Shown: positions 1 to 6,690 of the stretch, in pieces
How the letters are laid out: every line of letters begins with the position of its first letter
Position numbering within the stretch: the stretch's first letter is position 1
Assembly (NCBI GenBank): GCA_950097605.1
Contig: CATNEU010000076.1
Location: forward strand, 1 to 7,056
Source of the DNA: an uncultured Oscillospiraceae bacterium
GTDB lineage: Bacteria; Bacillota; Clostridia; Oscillospirales; Ruminococcaceae
Direction of reading: 5' to 3'
Length of the DNA stretch: 7,056 nucleotides
Translations under genes and position numbers: made by a program
Notes under the pieces: model-generated
The model's input: only the letters and a program-made list of their open reading frames with translations
Databases searched by the model: none
Told to the model about the DNA's origin: nothing

Positions 1-36
1 GAAAACCGAAAATAAGGTCCCATGTTTCAGGACGAT

Positions 37-76
37 AAAGAGCCATGTGCAGCCAAACGGCTGCACATGGCTCTTT
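37..76 (-). terminator. Long hairpin, probable terminator after the GH13 gene
   Basis: An inverted repeat of 18 perfectly paired bases (37-54 with 59-76) closes a 4-nt loop (AAAC on the plus strand). It begins 34 nt past the stop codon of the minus-strand amylase gene. The stem ends in AAAG/CTTT, so a short T run is built into it. The bases beyond the stem are not a clean T tract in either direction, so it is not a textbook intrinsic terminator. It could act in both directions if a plus-strand gene ends just left of the window. Confidence 0.6.
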
Positions 77-110
77 GTCTACTGGGGAAGCCGCCGTTTT
101 GAAAGGGAAA

Positions 111-1421
111 TTAAAAAATCTCCCAATAGGCGGCGCTGTAGGGCGGAAGCTCGCTGCCGCCGCCGAAATCGTGCACCTCGCCTGTGAGCAGGTCTCGGGC
201 GCGGCCGGCGTTCGCATTGAAATGCGCGGAGAACGGCTGTGCGTCGGCGTTGATCGCCACGAGAACGCGGTCCGCGCCGATTGCGCGTTCAAAAACGCAC
301 TGTTTGTTCGTCAGCAGCAGGCTTTCAAACCCGCCGTAGCAGAGCGCCCGGCTGTTTCGGTGCGCCTGCGCACAGGCGGCGATCCAGGCGGTCAGCTCGT
401 TTTCTTGCGGCTGCGGGAAGCTTGGGCGCAGGTTGTCGTCGCTGCCGTGCTGTTTGAGCGCCTGCTCCCCCCATTCGCTGCCGTAGTAAATGCAGGGGAT
501 ACCGGGCATCGCGAACAGCAGCGCATAGATCAGCGGCAGATGCGCCGGGTTTTGCAGCAGGCTGGCAATGCGGCTCACGTCATGGTTGTCCACAAAGTTG
601 AACAGGTGCTTGCCCTTGTAGAGCGTCCAGTTTTCCTTTCCAAATTGGCGCAGCAGGGAATGGATGATCTCGAATAGGTTCATGCTGTTGAAGCTCGAAT
701 GCAGGCCCTTATAGCACTCGTAGTTGGTGACGCTGTGCAGCATATCGTCCTGCATGATCTGGTTGTAATCGCCGCCCAGAATTTCGCCCACCAGGAAGAA
801 ATCGGGTTTCAGGCCGTCGCAGAAGCTGCGCAGGCGGCGCAGAAAGTCCCGGTCGAGACAGTAGGCAACGTCCAGCCGCAGGCCGTCGATGTCGAATTGC
901 TCCACCCAGCCGCGAATGCTTTCAAACAGGTGGCCGACGACTTGTTCGTTGCGCAGGTTGAGTTTGACAAGCTCGTAGTGCCCCTCCCAGCCTTCGTACC
1001 AGAACCCGTCCTGATAGGGGCTGTTGCCGCCGAAATCGATGTGGAACCAATCGCGGTAGGGAGAGTTTTCGCGGTTTTGCAGAACGTCCTGGAACGCCCA
1101 GAAGCCGCGGCCCACATGGTTAAACACCCCGTCGAGAACAATGCGGATGCCGTTTTGATGCAGCGCCCCGCACACCGCAGCGAAATCCTCGTTTTCGCCG
1201 AGCCGGCAGTCCAGCTTGGAAAAATCGCGGGTATCGTACCCGTGCGAGTCGGATGCAAACAGCGGGGAGAAATAGACGGCGTTTGCACCGAGACGCTGTA
1301 TGTGCCCAATCCAATCAATGACCTTGCGGATACGGGGCGTGCAGACGCCGTCGTTGAGACGGGGCGCCTCACAAAAGCCCAACGGGTAGATCTGATAAAA
1401 CACGCTTTCATTTGCCCACAT
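111..1421 (-). CDS. GH13 alpha-amylase-family glycoside hydrolase (neopullulanase/cyclomaltodextrinase-like), intracellular
   Basis: Predicted to hydrolyse alpha-1,4 (possibly also alpha-1,6) glucosidic bonds in maltodextrins or cyclodextrins in the cytoplasm; there is no signal peptide. The 436-residue protein starts directly in the (beta/alpha)8 barrel (FYQIYPLGF, 8-16). All GH13 conserved regions are visible: region I DGVFNH (97-102), region II GLRLD with nucleophile Asp184 and Arg182, region III with acid/base Glu213 (VGEIL), and region IV FVDNHD ending in Asp281. LVKLN (151-155) sits where the neopullulanase group has MPKLN. A short beta domain forms the C-terminus. Typical cyclomaltodextrinases are near 580 residues with an N-terminal starch-binding-like domain, which is missing here. 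I chose the ATG at 1421 because AAAGGAG lies 8 nt upstream; a GTG at 1451 has no such site. The gene is divergent from the solute-binding/c-di-GMP operon. Family is certain; exact substrate is not. Confidence 0.93.
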   Translation of the reverse strand: MWANESVFYQIYPLGFCEAPRLNDGVCTPRIRKVIDWIGHIQRLGANAVYFSPLFASDSHGYDTRDFSKLDCRLGENEDFAAVCGALHQNGIRIVLDGVFNHVGRGFWAFQDVLQNRENSPYRDWFHIDFGGNSPYQDGFWYEGWEGHYELVKLNLRNEQVVGHLFESIRGWVEQFDIDGLRLDVAYCLDRDFLRRLRSFCDGLKPDFFLVGEILGGDYNQIMQDDMLHSVTNYECYKGLHSSFNSMNLFEIIHSLLRQFGKENWTLYKGKHLFNFVDNHDVSRIASLLQNPAHLPLIYALLFAMPGIPCIYYGSEWGEQALKQHGSDDNLRPSFPQPQENELTAWIAACAQAHRNSRALCYGGFESLLLTNKQCVFERAIGADRVLVAINADAQPFSAHFNANAGRARDLLTGEVHDFGGGSELPPYSAAYWEIF

Positions 1422-1429
1422 GTTGAACA

Positions 1430-1436
1430 CTCCTTT
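1430..1436 (-). promoter_or_regulatory. Ribosome binding site of the GH13 gene
   Basis: The minus strand reads AAAGGAG followed by 8 nt and then ATG at 1421. This fixes the start codon in preference to the in-frame GTG ten codons upstream. Confidence 0.85.
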
Positions 1437-1788
1437 GCTGTTTAGAATCACCGTGCCCTACAATTGCGGCAAACTGTCTGGCAGCTTTCGGTGGTTGATG
1501 CAGCCGGCCTTTGCACAAACCATGCGCCGGCAGGTGGCTGGATATCCGCCTGAAAACAGGTGTTCCTATGCAGGCGGGGTGGCACGCCGTAAAAAGCCGC
1601 TGTATACAGTATACCCGAAAAAACGCCGTTTGCAATGAAAAACGTGCGGGCAACCGGCGAAGATTTCCCAAAAAACATGGATAAATATGGCGTATTTGTA
1701 CAAAAGGTGTTTTTTGCCTTTCTTCCGGCCTGGTTTGACAGAATCGCATCCGTCAATCGGGGAAAGACGGAAAAAGCGCCGGATAAAA
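1437..1788. other. Divergent intergenic region, no gene seen
   Basis: About 350 nt between the amylase ribosome binding site and the strong plus-strand promoter. Open frames here have no convincing start signal and low-complexity, non-protein-like translations. The region contains the candidate amylase promoter near 1608-1635 and several small symmetrical elements: CTGTATACAG (1600-1609), the direct repeat GTATAC-A-GTATAC (1602-1614), AAACG-C-CGTTT (1621-1631) and TTTGTACAAA (1695-1704). Any of these could be a regulator site, but none matches an operator that I can name with confidence. Confidence 0.6.
1608..1635 (-). promoter_or_regulatory. Candidate promoter for the GH13 gene
   Basis: On the minus strand, TTGCAA (1635-1630) is followed after 16 nt by TATACT (1613-1608), matching the SigA -35 at 4 of 6 and -10 at 5 of 6 positions. 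Transcription would start near 1601 and give a leader of about 180 nt. The symmetrical element AAACG-C-CGTTT overlaps the -35 side and the GTATAC repeat overlaps the -10, so a repressor could act here. This is a moderate match only. Confidence 0.4.
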
Positions 1789-1817
1789 TAGACACCGCAG
1801 GTGTTTAATGATATAAT
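1789..1817 (+). promoter_or_regulatory. Strong SigA-type promoter of the solute-binding/c-di-GMP operon
   Basis: TAGACA (1789-1794), a 17-nt spacer and a perfect TATAAT (1812-1817) preceded by TG one base upstream (TGA, 1809-1811), which is an extended -10. This matches the housekeeping consensus at 11 of 12 positions with ideal spacing. Transcription should start near 1824, about 247 nt ahead of the start codon at 2071. The promoter is strong enough that I expect regulation to come from a repressor or from the leader. Confidence 0.85.
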
Positions 1818-1823
1818 TTATAC

Positions 1824-2070
1824 AAGAATTGTTGCGCGGTGGACGGCTCGTGCTTTTGCAAGGGCAAATGCGAAGAGGTGGGCTGTGGTACTGTATCAAG
1901 CGGTGTTCTGCGCAAGATGGCAGACGTATGCTGGCAGCATATGCAATTCTGTGGTCTGCCGGCGAAAGTATTGCATCAATTGTATGCGTATGCGGGAAAA
2001 CACCCATTTATTGCCGCCGGGAGCGGACGGTTGCTCTCTGTATTGGCTGCAATGGGAGAGGAGAATTTTT
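1824..2070 (+). promoter_or_regulatory. Long structured 5' leader of the operon, possible cis-regulatory RNA
   Basis: Roughly 247 untranslated nucleotides lie between the predicted transcription start and the lipoprotein gene. Visible pairings are: a hairpin near 1851-1870 (GC-TTTTGC with GCAAATGC); a stem GGCAGAC (1919-1925) with GTCTGCC (1954-1960) that encloses a hairpin (1926-1932 with 1936-1942); a small CCGC/GCGG hairpin (2014-2026); and a hairpin over the ribosome binding site (2034-2060). A competing stem pairs GCATA (1937-1941) and CAATT (1944-1948) with the contiguous stretch 1978-1987. I do not recognise a known riboswitch class. Start codons that would open a reading frame through this leader are weak (GTG/TTG, no ribosome binding site), so I treat it as untranslated. 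Confidence 0.5.
2034..2060 (+). promoter_or_regulatory. Hairpin overlapping the Shine-Dalgarno sequence of the lipoprotein gene
   Basis: CTCTC (2034-2038) pairs with GAGAG (2056-2060), followed inward by two T-G pairs (with G2040 bulged) and ATTG/CAAT closing a GCTG loop. The Shine-Dalgarno AGGAG occupies 2059-2063, so its first two bases are in the stem. It lies 7 nt before the ATG at 2071. This arrangement could lower or gate translation initiation. The pairing is seen in the sequence; a regulatory role is inferred. Confidence 0.45.
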
Positions 2071-3531
2071 ATGAAACGCTTTCTGGCCCTGCTTTGTGCG
2101 GCGGCTGTTTTGTGTGCCTGTTTTTTGACGGGCTGCGGCAGCCAAAACGAGAATACCGGTGCTGCACTCGACCCTAAAAAACCTGTGGTGATTGCAATTT
2201 GGCACTATTACAACGGCCCTCAAAAAATGGCGTTTGACGAGCTGGTGAAGGAGTTTAACGAATCCGTTGGGCTGGAAAAGGGGATCGTTGTAGAAACTGT
2301 CAGCCAGGGCAACGTTTCCGAATTGTCAGGCAAAGTGCTGGATGCGGCAAACAAAAAGGTGGGCGCGGCGGATATTCCGGAGGTGTTTGCGGCCTATGCG
2401 GACACAGCCTATCAGATTGACAGGATGGGACTTGCGGCGGATATCGAGCAGTATCTGACCGGGGAGGAAATTGCGTCCTATGTGCCGGGCTATCTTGAAG
2501 AGGGGAGGCTCAGCGGAAACAAGCTGAAAATTTTCCCAACTGCGAAATCCACCGAGGTTTTGATGCTCAACAAGACCGATTGGGAGCGGTTTGCACGGGC
2601 AACCGGCGCGGATACGGCGGACCTGGCGACAATGGAAGGGCTTGTGAGAACGGCTGAGGCATACTACCACTGGACCGACAGTTTGACCGGTACCCCCGAT
2701 GACGGCAAGGCGTTCTTTGGAAGGGATGCAATGGCCAACTATTTCGTGATCGGCTGCAAACAGCTCGGCGTTGAGATTTTTTCTGTTGAAAACGGAGAGG
2801 TCAACTTTCAATTTGACGAAGCCGTGATGAAGAAGCTCTGGGACCATTACTATGTACCCTATATAAAAGGGTATTTTGCCTCTTATGGAAGGTTCCGCTC
2901 GGATGATGCGAAAACAGGCGACATCATAGCGCTCGTCGGTTCCACCTCGGGTGCGGCCTATTTTCCGGATCATGTTGTGAAAAACGACACCGAAAGCTAT
3001 CCGATTGATGTGGAGGTGTTTGAGGCGCCGCGCTTTGCGAATAGTGAAGCCTACGCGGTGCAGCAGGGCGCCGGTATGGTGGTGACCAAGTCGGACGAGC
3101 GAAGGGAAAAGGCGTCGATTGAATTTTTGAAATGGTTCACCGACGCCCAGCGCAACATTGCGTTTTCTGTGGAATCGGGCTATCTGCCGGTTAAAACCGA
3201 GGCAAACCGTGTGGAAAAGCTGGAAGACGCATTGAATCAAATTACGGATTCGGCTGTCAGCCGGAACCTGAAGGCGTGCCTTCCGGTTGCGGTCAATATG
3301 GTGCAATCGTGCAAAATGTACACCAATAAAGCATTTGAAAACGGTACGCAGGCACGCGCCGTCCTCGAAGATTCGATGACAAACCGCGCGAAGGCGGATT
3401 TGGAGGCCATTGAAAAGCTGATGGCCGCAGGAATGTCCAGAAAACAAGCGGTTGCCAAATACGACACGGCGGAGAATTTTGCTTCGTGGTATGACAGTTT
3501 CCAGAAGGAGCTGCTTGCCACCCAGCAGTAA
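2071..3531 (+). CDS. Extracellular solute-binding lipoprotein (SBP family 1), putative sensory partner
   Basis: A 486-residue lipoprotein expected to sit on the outer face of the cytoplasmic membrane and bind a small solute, probably a carbohydrate judged by family. The N-terminus has Lys2-Arg3, a hydrophobic core and the lipobox LTGC with Cys22 as the lipidation site. A family-1 binding-protein fold follows: first strand and helix at about 39-65 (IAIWHYYNGP, FDELVKEFNE), and the characteristic C-lobe segment at 340-375, with EFLKWFTDAQ and GYLPVK. The ATG at 2071 is chosen because AGGAG lies 7 nt upstream and the signal peptide begins there; the frame is open further upstream but runs through the promoter. 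No permease or ATPase gene follows. Instead the c-di-GMP receptor gene begins 47 nt downstream, so a role in ligand presentation to that receptor is inferred. Transport with permeases encoded elsewhere remains possible. The ligand is unknown. Confidence 0.9.
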   Translation: MKRFLALLCAAAVLCACFLTGCGSQNENTGAALDPKKPVVIAIWHYYNGPQKMAFDELVKEFNESVGLEKGIVVETVSQGNVSELSGKVLDAANKKVGAADIPEVFAAYADTAYQIDRMGLAADIEQYLTGEEIASYVPGYLEEGRLSGNKLKIFPTAKSTEVLMLNKTDWERFARATGADTADLATMEGLVRTAEAYYHWTDSLTGTPDDGKAFFGRDAMANYFVIGCKQLGVEIFSVENGEVNFQFDEAVMKKLWDHYYVPYIKGYFASYGRFRSDDAKTGDIIALVGSTSGAAYFPDHVVKNDTESYPIDVEVFEAPRFANSEAYAVQQGAGMVVTKSDERREKASIEFLKWFTDAQRNIAFSVESGYLPVKTEANRVEKLEDALNQITDSAVSRNLKACLPVAVNMVQSCKMYTNKAFENGTQARAVLEDSMTNRAKADLEAIEKLMAAGMSRKQAVAKYDTAENFASWYDSFQKELLATQQ

Positions 3532-3565
3532 CAATGTCCGGATACAATACTGAATGGGGTGCGGC

Positions 3566-3570
3566 GGAGG
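3566..3570 (+). promoter_or_regulatory. Ribosome binding site that decides the GTG start of the GGDEF/EAL gene
   Basis: GGAGG sits 8 nt before the in-frame GTG at 3579. The in-frame ATG at 3534, only 2 nt after the previous stop, has no Shine-Dalgarno at a usable distance (the nearest, AAGGAG near 3505, is over 20 nt away). The GTG start also yields a typical positively charged, short cytoplasmic tail before the first membrane segment. Confidence 0.8.
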
Positions 3571-3578
3571 AACAGCAT

Positions 3579-6578
3579 GTGAAAAAGTTGGGTAAAAGCA
3601 AAACCATCCTGCGAAAGATGATGGTGCCAATGGTTGTGGTGTTGCTGCTGCAGGCCTGTATGTTTTTGGGTGTGCTGCTGTTTGGGGGCACCTTGCAGCA
3701 GCTCAACCAAAACGCAGTGGAAATTCTCAACGAACGGGTCATCAACCGGAAAAACTATCTTGAGAATGAAATGATTCAATATTGGTCTGGTCTGGATGAA
3801 TCGGTGGAATACATAAACGGCGTAACGGCTGGAGTGCTTGCGGAAAACGGCGGGACGGCCGGTGAGATTGCAGCCAACTCCCAGGAGGCAAACGCCATTT
3901 TGGAGCAGGCTTCGCAAAACCTGATCGAGCTGCTGCGCAGAAAAAACGTGACGGGCGTTTTCCTCGTGCTCAACGGGCAGGACGATCCCTACCAGACTAC
4001 GGGGGTGGAGAAGTCCGGTATCTATTTCAGGGACCTGGACCCGCTGTCGAACTCTGTGGACAATACCGACCTGATGCTCGAGCGGGCGCCCAGCGCCCTC
4101 ACACGTAAGCTGGGGATTACGATGGATACCAACTGGAACCCGCAGTTTGCTTTCCCGGAGGGCCGGCCTGCGGAGTCCTATGATTTTTTTTATAAGCCGT
4201 TTCGCGCCGCGCTGGAGTATGTGGATACAGCCTACAACGATCTGGGCTATTGGAGCCGCCCGTTTCGTTTCAGCGAGGGAGATATTGAGGTGGTCACCTA
4301 CTCGGTGCCGCTGCTGGATGCACAGGGCGCGCCGTATGGCGTGCTGGGTGTGGAAATATCGGTGCAGCACCTGAAAAAGCTGCTGCCCTATGACGAGCTG
4401 GCGGGGGATAAAGCCGGCTCATATGTGCTGTCGATCCGAAGCGGCGAGGAACCCATCTATGAAAACCTGGTGGAGAACGGCCCGATATTCCAGCAAATTA
4501 TCGGATCTTTGGAGGAAATCCGTTTTTTGCCTGCTGCGCAGTACAACGGCTGCTACAAGATGGAAAGCAACAACGGCGCCTCGCAAACGATCTATGGGTG
4601 TATCCAGTATTTTCAACTGTATAACACCAATACCCCGTTTGAGCAGGAGCAGTGGGCTTTGATCGGCGTTCTGGAGAGCAACCAGCTTTTTGGCTTTGCG
4701 GACAAGGTGCGCACCACCATCCTGGCGGGCACGCTCGTCTCTCTCGTACTCGGTCTGCTCAGCGTTGTCGTCACCAGCAGGGTAGTGACCAATCCCATCA
4801 CCCTGCTGGTGCGAAAAGTGAAGGGAAGCAATCCCAACCTGCCGGTTGTGTTTGAAAAGACCTGGATTTCGGAGATTGACGAACTGGCCGCCGCCATTAC
4901 TTCCCTGAGCGGGAATGTCGCGGAGTCGGCTTCGAGGCTGTCCAAGATCATCGAGTCGGCCAGCATTGCAATCGGCGCGTTTGAATATCGTGTGCGGGAA
5001 CAGAAGGTCTTTTATACCGGCCGCTTTTTTGATATTATGGGAATCAGCTATGACCATGGGGAGAATGGCTTCACCGATAAAGAGACCTTTGAAAAGAGGA
5101 TGCAGCAGCTCAGGCCGTTTTCCAGAGAGAAGGAGGCCGGCGGCACGACGGTCTTTCAAGTGCAGCACGCGCAGGACTCGCCGCGCTGGGTGCGTATGAA
5201 AGTGTTCCGGGAGGAGAAAAAGGTGTTTGGGGTGGTGGAGGATATCACCCAGGAGGTCATTGAAAAGAAAAAGCTCGAATATGAGCGGGATTACGACCTT
5301 CTCACCAATTTGCTGAACCGGCGGGCGTTCTATGTCGCGCTGGAGGCGCTCTTTGCAAAGCCGAAAGAGCTGGGCGTGGGCGCGATGGTCATGTTTGACC
5401 TGGACAACCTGAAGTATATCAACGATACCTATGGCCATGATTATGGCGACCGGTATATTCGCTGTATTGCCGGGGTGCTGAAAAAGTTCACGCCCGGAAA
5501 CGCCGTGCTTTCCAGGCTTTCGGGCGATGAGTTCTATCTGTTTTTATATGGTTATCCGGATAAGCAGCGGGTGGAAACCGCACTTGGCAGGCTCAAACGA
5601 GCAATCGGAAACACTGTGTTCCCGCTTCCCGGGGACCCCGCGTTCCGCGTGCGGGCTTCCGCCGGCGTTGCCTGGTATCCGTTTGATTCGGATTCCTATG
5701 AGGAACTGATCCACTATGCGGATTTTGCGATGTACACCGTGAAAAATACCGTGAAGGGGGAAATCCGGCAGTTTGACGCCGAGGAATACCAAAAGGATTC
5801 CTATTTGCTGCACAATCGTGAGGAGCTCAACAAGCTGATTGACCAAAATCTGCTGGAATACCACTTCCAGCCGATTGTGCATGCCGCGACCGGGAAGGTG
5901 TTTGCCTATGAAGCGCTGATGCGCTCGAAGCTCGAGACGCTGCACTCCCCGGCGGAAATCCTCACGCTGGCCCGCTCACAGTCCAAGCTGTATCAGATCG
6001 AGCGGCTGACCTGGTTTGACGCGCTCGAAAGCTATTCCAGGCTGGAGCGCGTCGAAAGCAGTTGCCGGCTGTTTATCAACTCGATTGCCAACCAGACCCT
6101 TTCCCGCGAGGACATGGCGGAAATAGAACGGCAATACCAGCCGCTATTAAACCGCATTGTTGTGGAGATTACCGAGGAGGAAAAACAAAACGATGTGTTT
6201 GTGATGCTCAAGCGGGAATATACCAAAAAGTGGGGTGCTGCGATTGCGCTCGATGACTTCGGCACGGGTTATAACGGAGAGACCATGCTGCTGCATCTGT
6301 CGCCCCAGTATGTGAAAATTGATATGTCGATTGTGCGGGACATCGACATTGACGAAAACCGGCAGAAACTGTTGACCAACCTGCTGTCCTATACAAAGGA
6401 GCGCCAGATTCAGGTAATTGCCGAAGGCGTTGAAACAGCAGGGGAGCTTAGGACCCTGCTGCGGCTGGGGGTTGACTATCTGCAGGGCTTTTATCTGGGA
6501 ATGCCGAGTCCCTGCGTGCAGCCGGTGAATCAAGAGGCGGTTGCGATCATTCGGGCCTGCAGAGGGAAAACGCAATGA
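3579..6578 (+). CDS. Membrane dCACHE-HAMP-PAS-GGDEF-EAL cyclic-di-GMP turnover receptor
   Basis: A 999-residue sensor that should make and/or degrade cyclic di-GMP in response to an extracellular signal. Order (numbered from the GTG): membrane segment 16-37; extracellular dCACHE-like sensor about 38-378, with the typical YWSRPF...VTYSVPLLD...GVLGVEIS stretch near 224-261; membrane segment 379-399; HAMP-like linker to about 455; PAS-like domain about 457-560; GGDEF domain about 567-735; EAL domain about 750-990. The GGDEF domain keeps DLLTNLLNRR and the metal/substrate motif DLDNLKYIND (607-616), but the signature is SGDEF (648-652) and the RxxD inhibitory site is absent (PGNA at that place). 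The EAL domain keeps E778-A-L, Asn834, Glu863, DDFGTGY (from 892), Lys913, AEGVE (E949) and Gln969, so phosphodiesterase activity is expected. It is the second and last gene of the operon. Net direction of activity cannot be read from sequence. Confidence 0.93.
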   Translation: MKKLGKSKTILRKMMVPMVVVLLLQACMFLGVLLFGGTLQQLNQNAVEILNERVINRKNYLENEMIQYWSGLDESVEYINGVTAGVLAENGGTAGEIAANSQEANAILEQASQNLIELLRRKNVTGVFLVLNGQDDPYQTTGVEKSGIYFRDLDPLSNSVDNTDLMLERAPSALTRKLGITMDTNWNPQFAFPEGRPAESYDFFYKPFRAALEYVDTAYNDLGYWSRPFRFSEGDIEVVTYSVPLLDAQGAPYGVLGVEISVQHLKKLLPYDELAGDKAGSYVLSIRSGEEPIYENLVENGPIFQQIIGSLEEIRFLPAAQYNGCYKMESNNGASQTIYGCIQYFQLYNTNTPFEQEQWALIGVLESNQLFGFADKVRTTILAGTLVSLVLGLLSVVVTSRVVTNPITLLVRKVKGSNPNLPVVFEKTWISEIDELAAAITSLSGNVAESASRLSKIIESASIAIGAFEYRVREQKVFYTGRFFDIMGISYDHGENGFTDKETFEKRMQQLRPFSREKEAGGTTVFQVQHAQDSPRWVRMKVFREEKKVFGVVEDITQEVIEKKKLEYERDYDLLTNLLNRRAFYVALEALFAKPKELGVGAMVMFDLDNLKYINDTYGHDYGDRYIRCIAGVLKKFTPGNAVLSRLSGDEFYLFLYGYPDKQRVETALGRLKRAIGNTVFPLPGDPAFRVRASAGVAWYPFDSDSYEELIHYADFAMYTVKNTVKGEIRQFDAEEYQKDSYLLHNREELNKLIDQNLLEYHFQPIVHAATGKVFAYEALMRSKLETLHSPAEILTLARSQSKLYQIERLTWFDALESYSRLERVESSCRLFINSIANQTLSREDMAEIERQYQPLLNRIVVEITEEEKQNDVFVMLKREYTKKWGAAIALDDFGTGYNGETMLLHLSPQYVKIDMSIVRDIDIDENRQKLLTNLLSYTKERQIQVIAEGVETAGELRTLLRLGVDYLQGFYLGMPSPCVQPVNQEAVAIIRACRGKTQ

Positions 6579-6605
6579 ACCGGGTGTGTTGAAAGTGGGG
6601 GCGGC

Positions 6606-6655
6606 ATAAAGGAAATAGGGCTCGCAGGAAGACCTGCGGGCCCTATTTCCTTTAT
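6606..6655. terminator. 23-bp hairpin, bidirectional terminator between convergent genes
   Basis: Bases 6606-6628 pair with 6633-6655 along 23 positions with a single G-T wobble, closing an AAGA loop. It lies 27 nt after the stop of the GGDEF/EAL gene and 35 nt after the stop of the convergent catalase gene. The ends of the stem (ATAAAGGAAATA and TATTTCCTTTAT) supply A-rich and T-rich flanks in both directions, which suits termination from either side. Confidence 0.85.
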
Positions 6656-6690
6656 GACGGGTTTTCATCAAAACTTGTGTAAACGCATTC

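Noticed and set aside
1422..1451. GTG at 1451 as start of the GH13 gene
   Set aside because: It has no ribosome binding site, and AAAGGAG lies between it and the ATG at 1421. The GH13 barrel begins right after the later start.
1735..1763. TTGACA at 1735-1740 as a plus-strand -35 box
   Set aside because: No -10-like hexamer lies 16-18 nt downstream, where the sequence is GC-rich. The promoter at 1789-1817 is far better.
1850..1900. Possible c-di-GMP-I (GEMM) riboswitch, suggested by GGGCAAA in the leader and the GGDEF/EAL gene downstream
   Set aside because: After GGGCAAA, the expected CC, the GNRA-capped stem and the GGGACGCAAAGCC segment are missing, so the conserved core is not present by eye. 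A covariance search would settle it.
1801..2070. An in-frame N-terminal extension of the lipoprotein by 90 residues, from a GTG at 1801
   Set aside because: The GTG lies inside the strong promoter, upstream of the predicted transcription start. The extension would also bury the signal peptide and lipobox inside the protein. The ATG at 2071 has a good ribosome binding site.
3534..3578. ATG at 3534 as start of the GGDEF/EAL gene
   Set aside because: There is no Shine-Dalgarno at a usable distance, whereas GGAGG lies 8 nt before the GTG at 3579. The extra 15 residues look like translated leader.
2326..3630. Long open frame on the minus strand opposite the lipoprotein gene (and similar ones opposite the GGDEF/EAL and amylase genes)
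   Set aside because: The translations are rich in Arg, His and Cys with no domain signature, the starts have no ribosome binding sites, and the opposite strand has clear protein families. They are by-products of codon bias.
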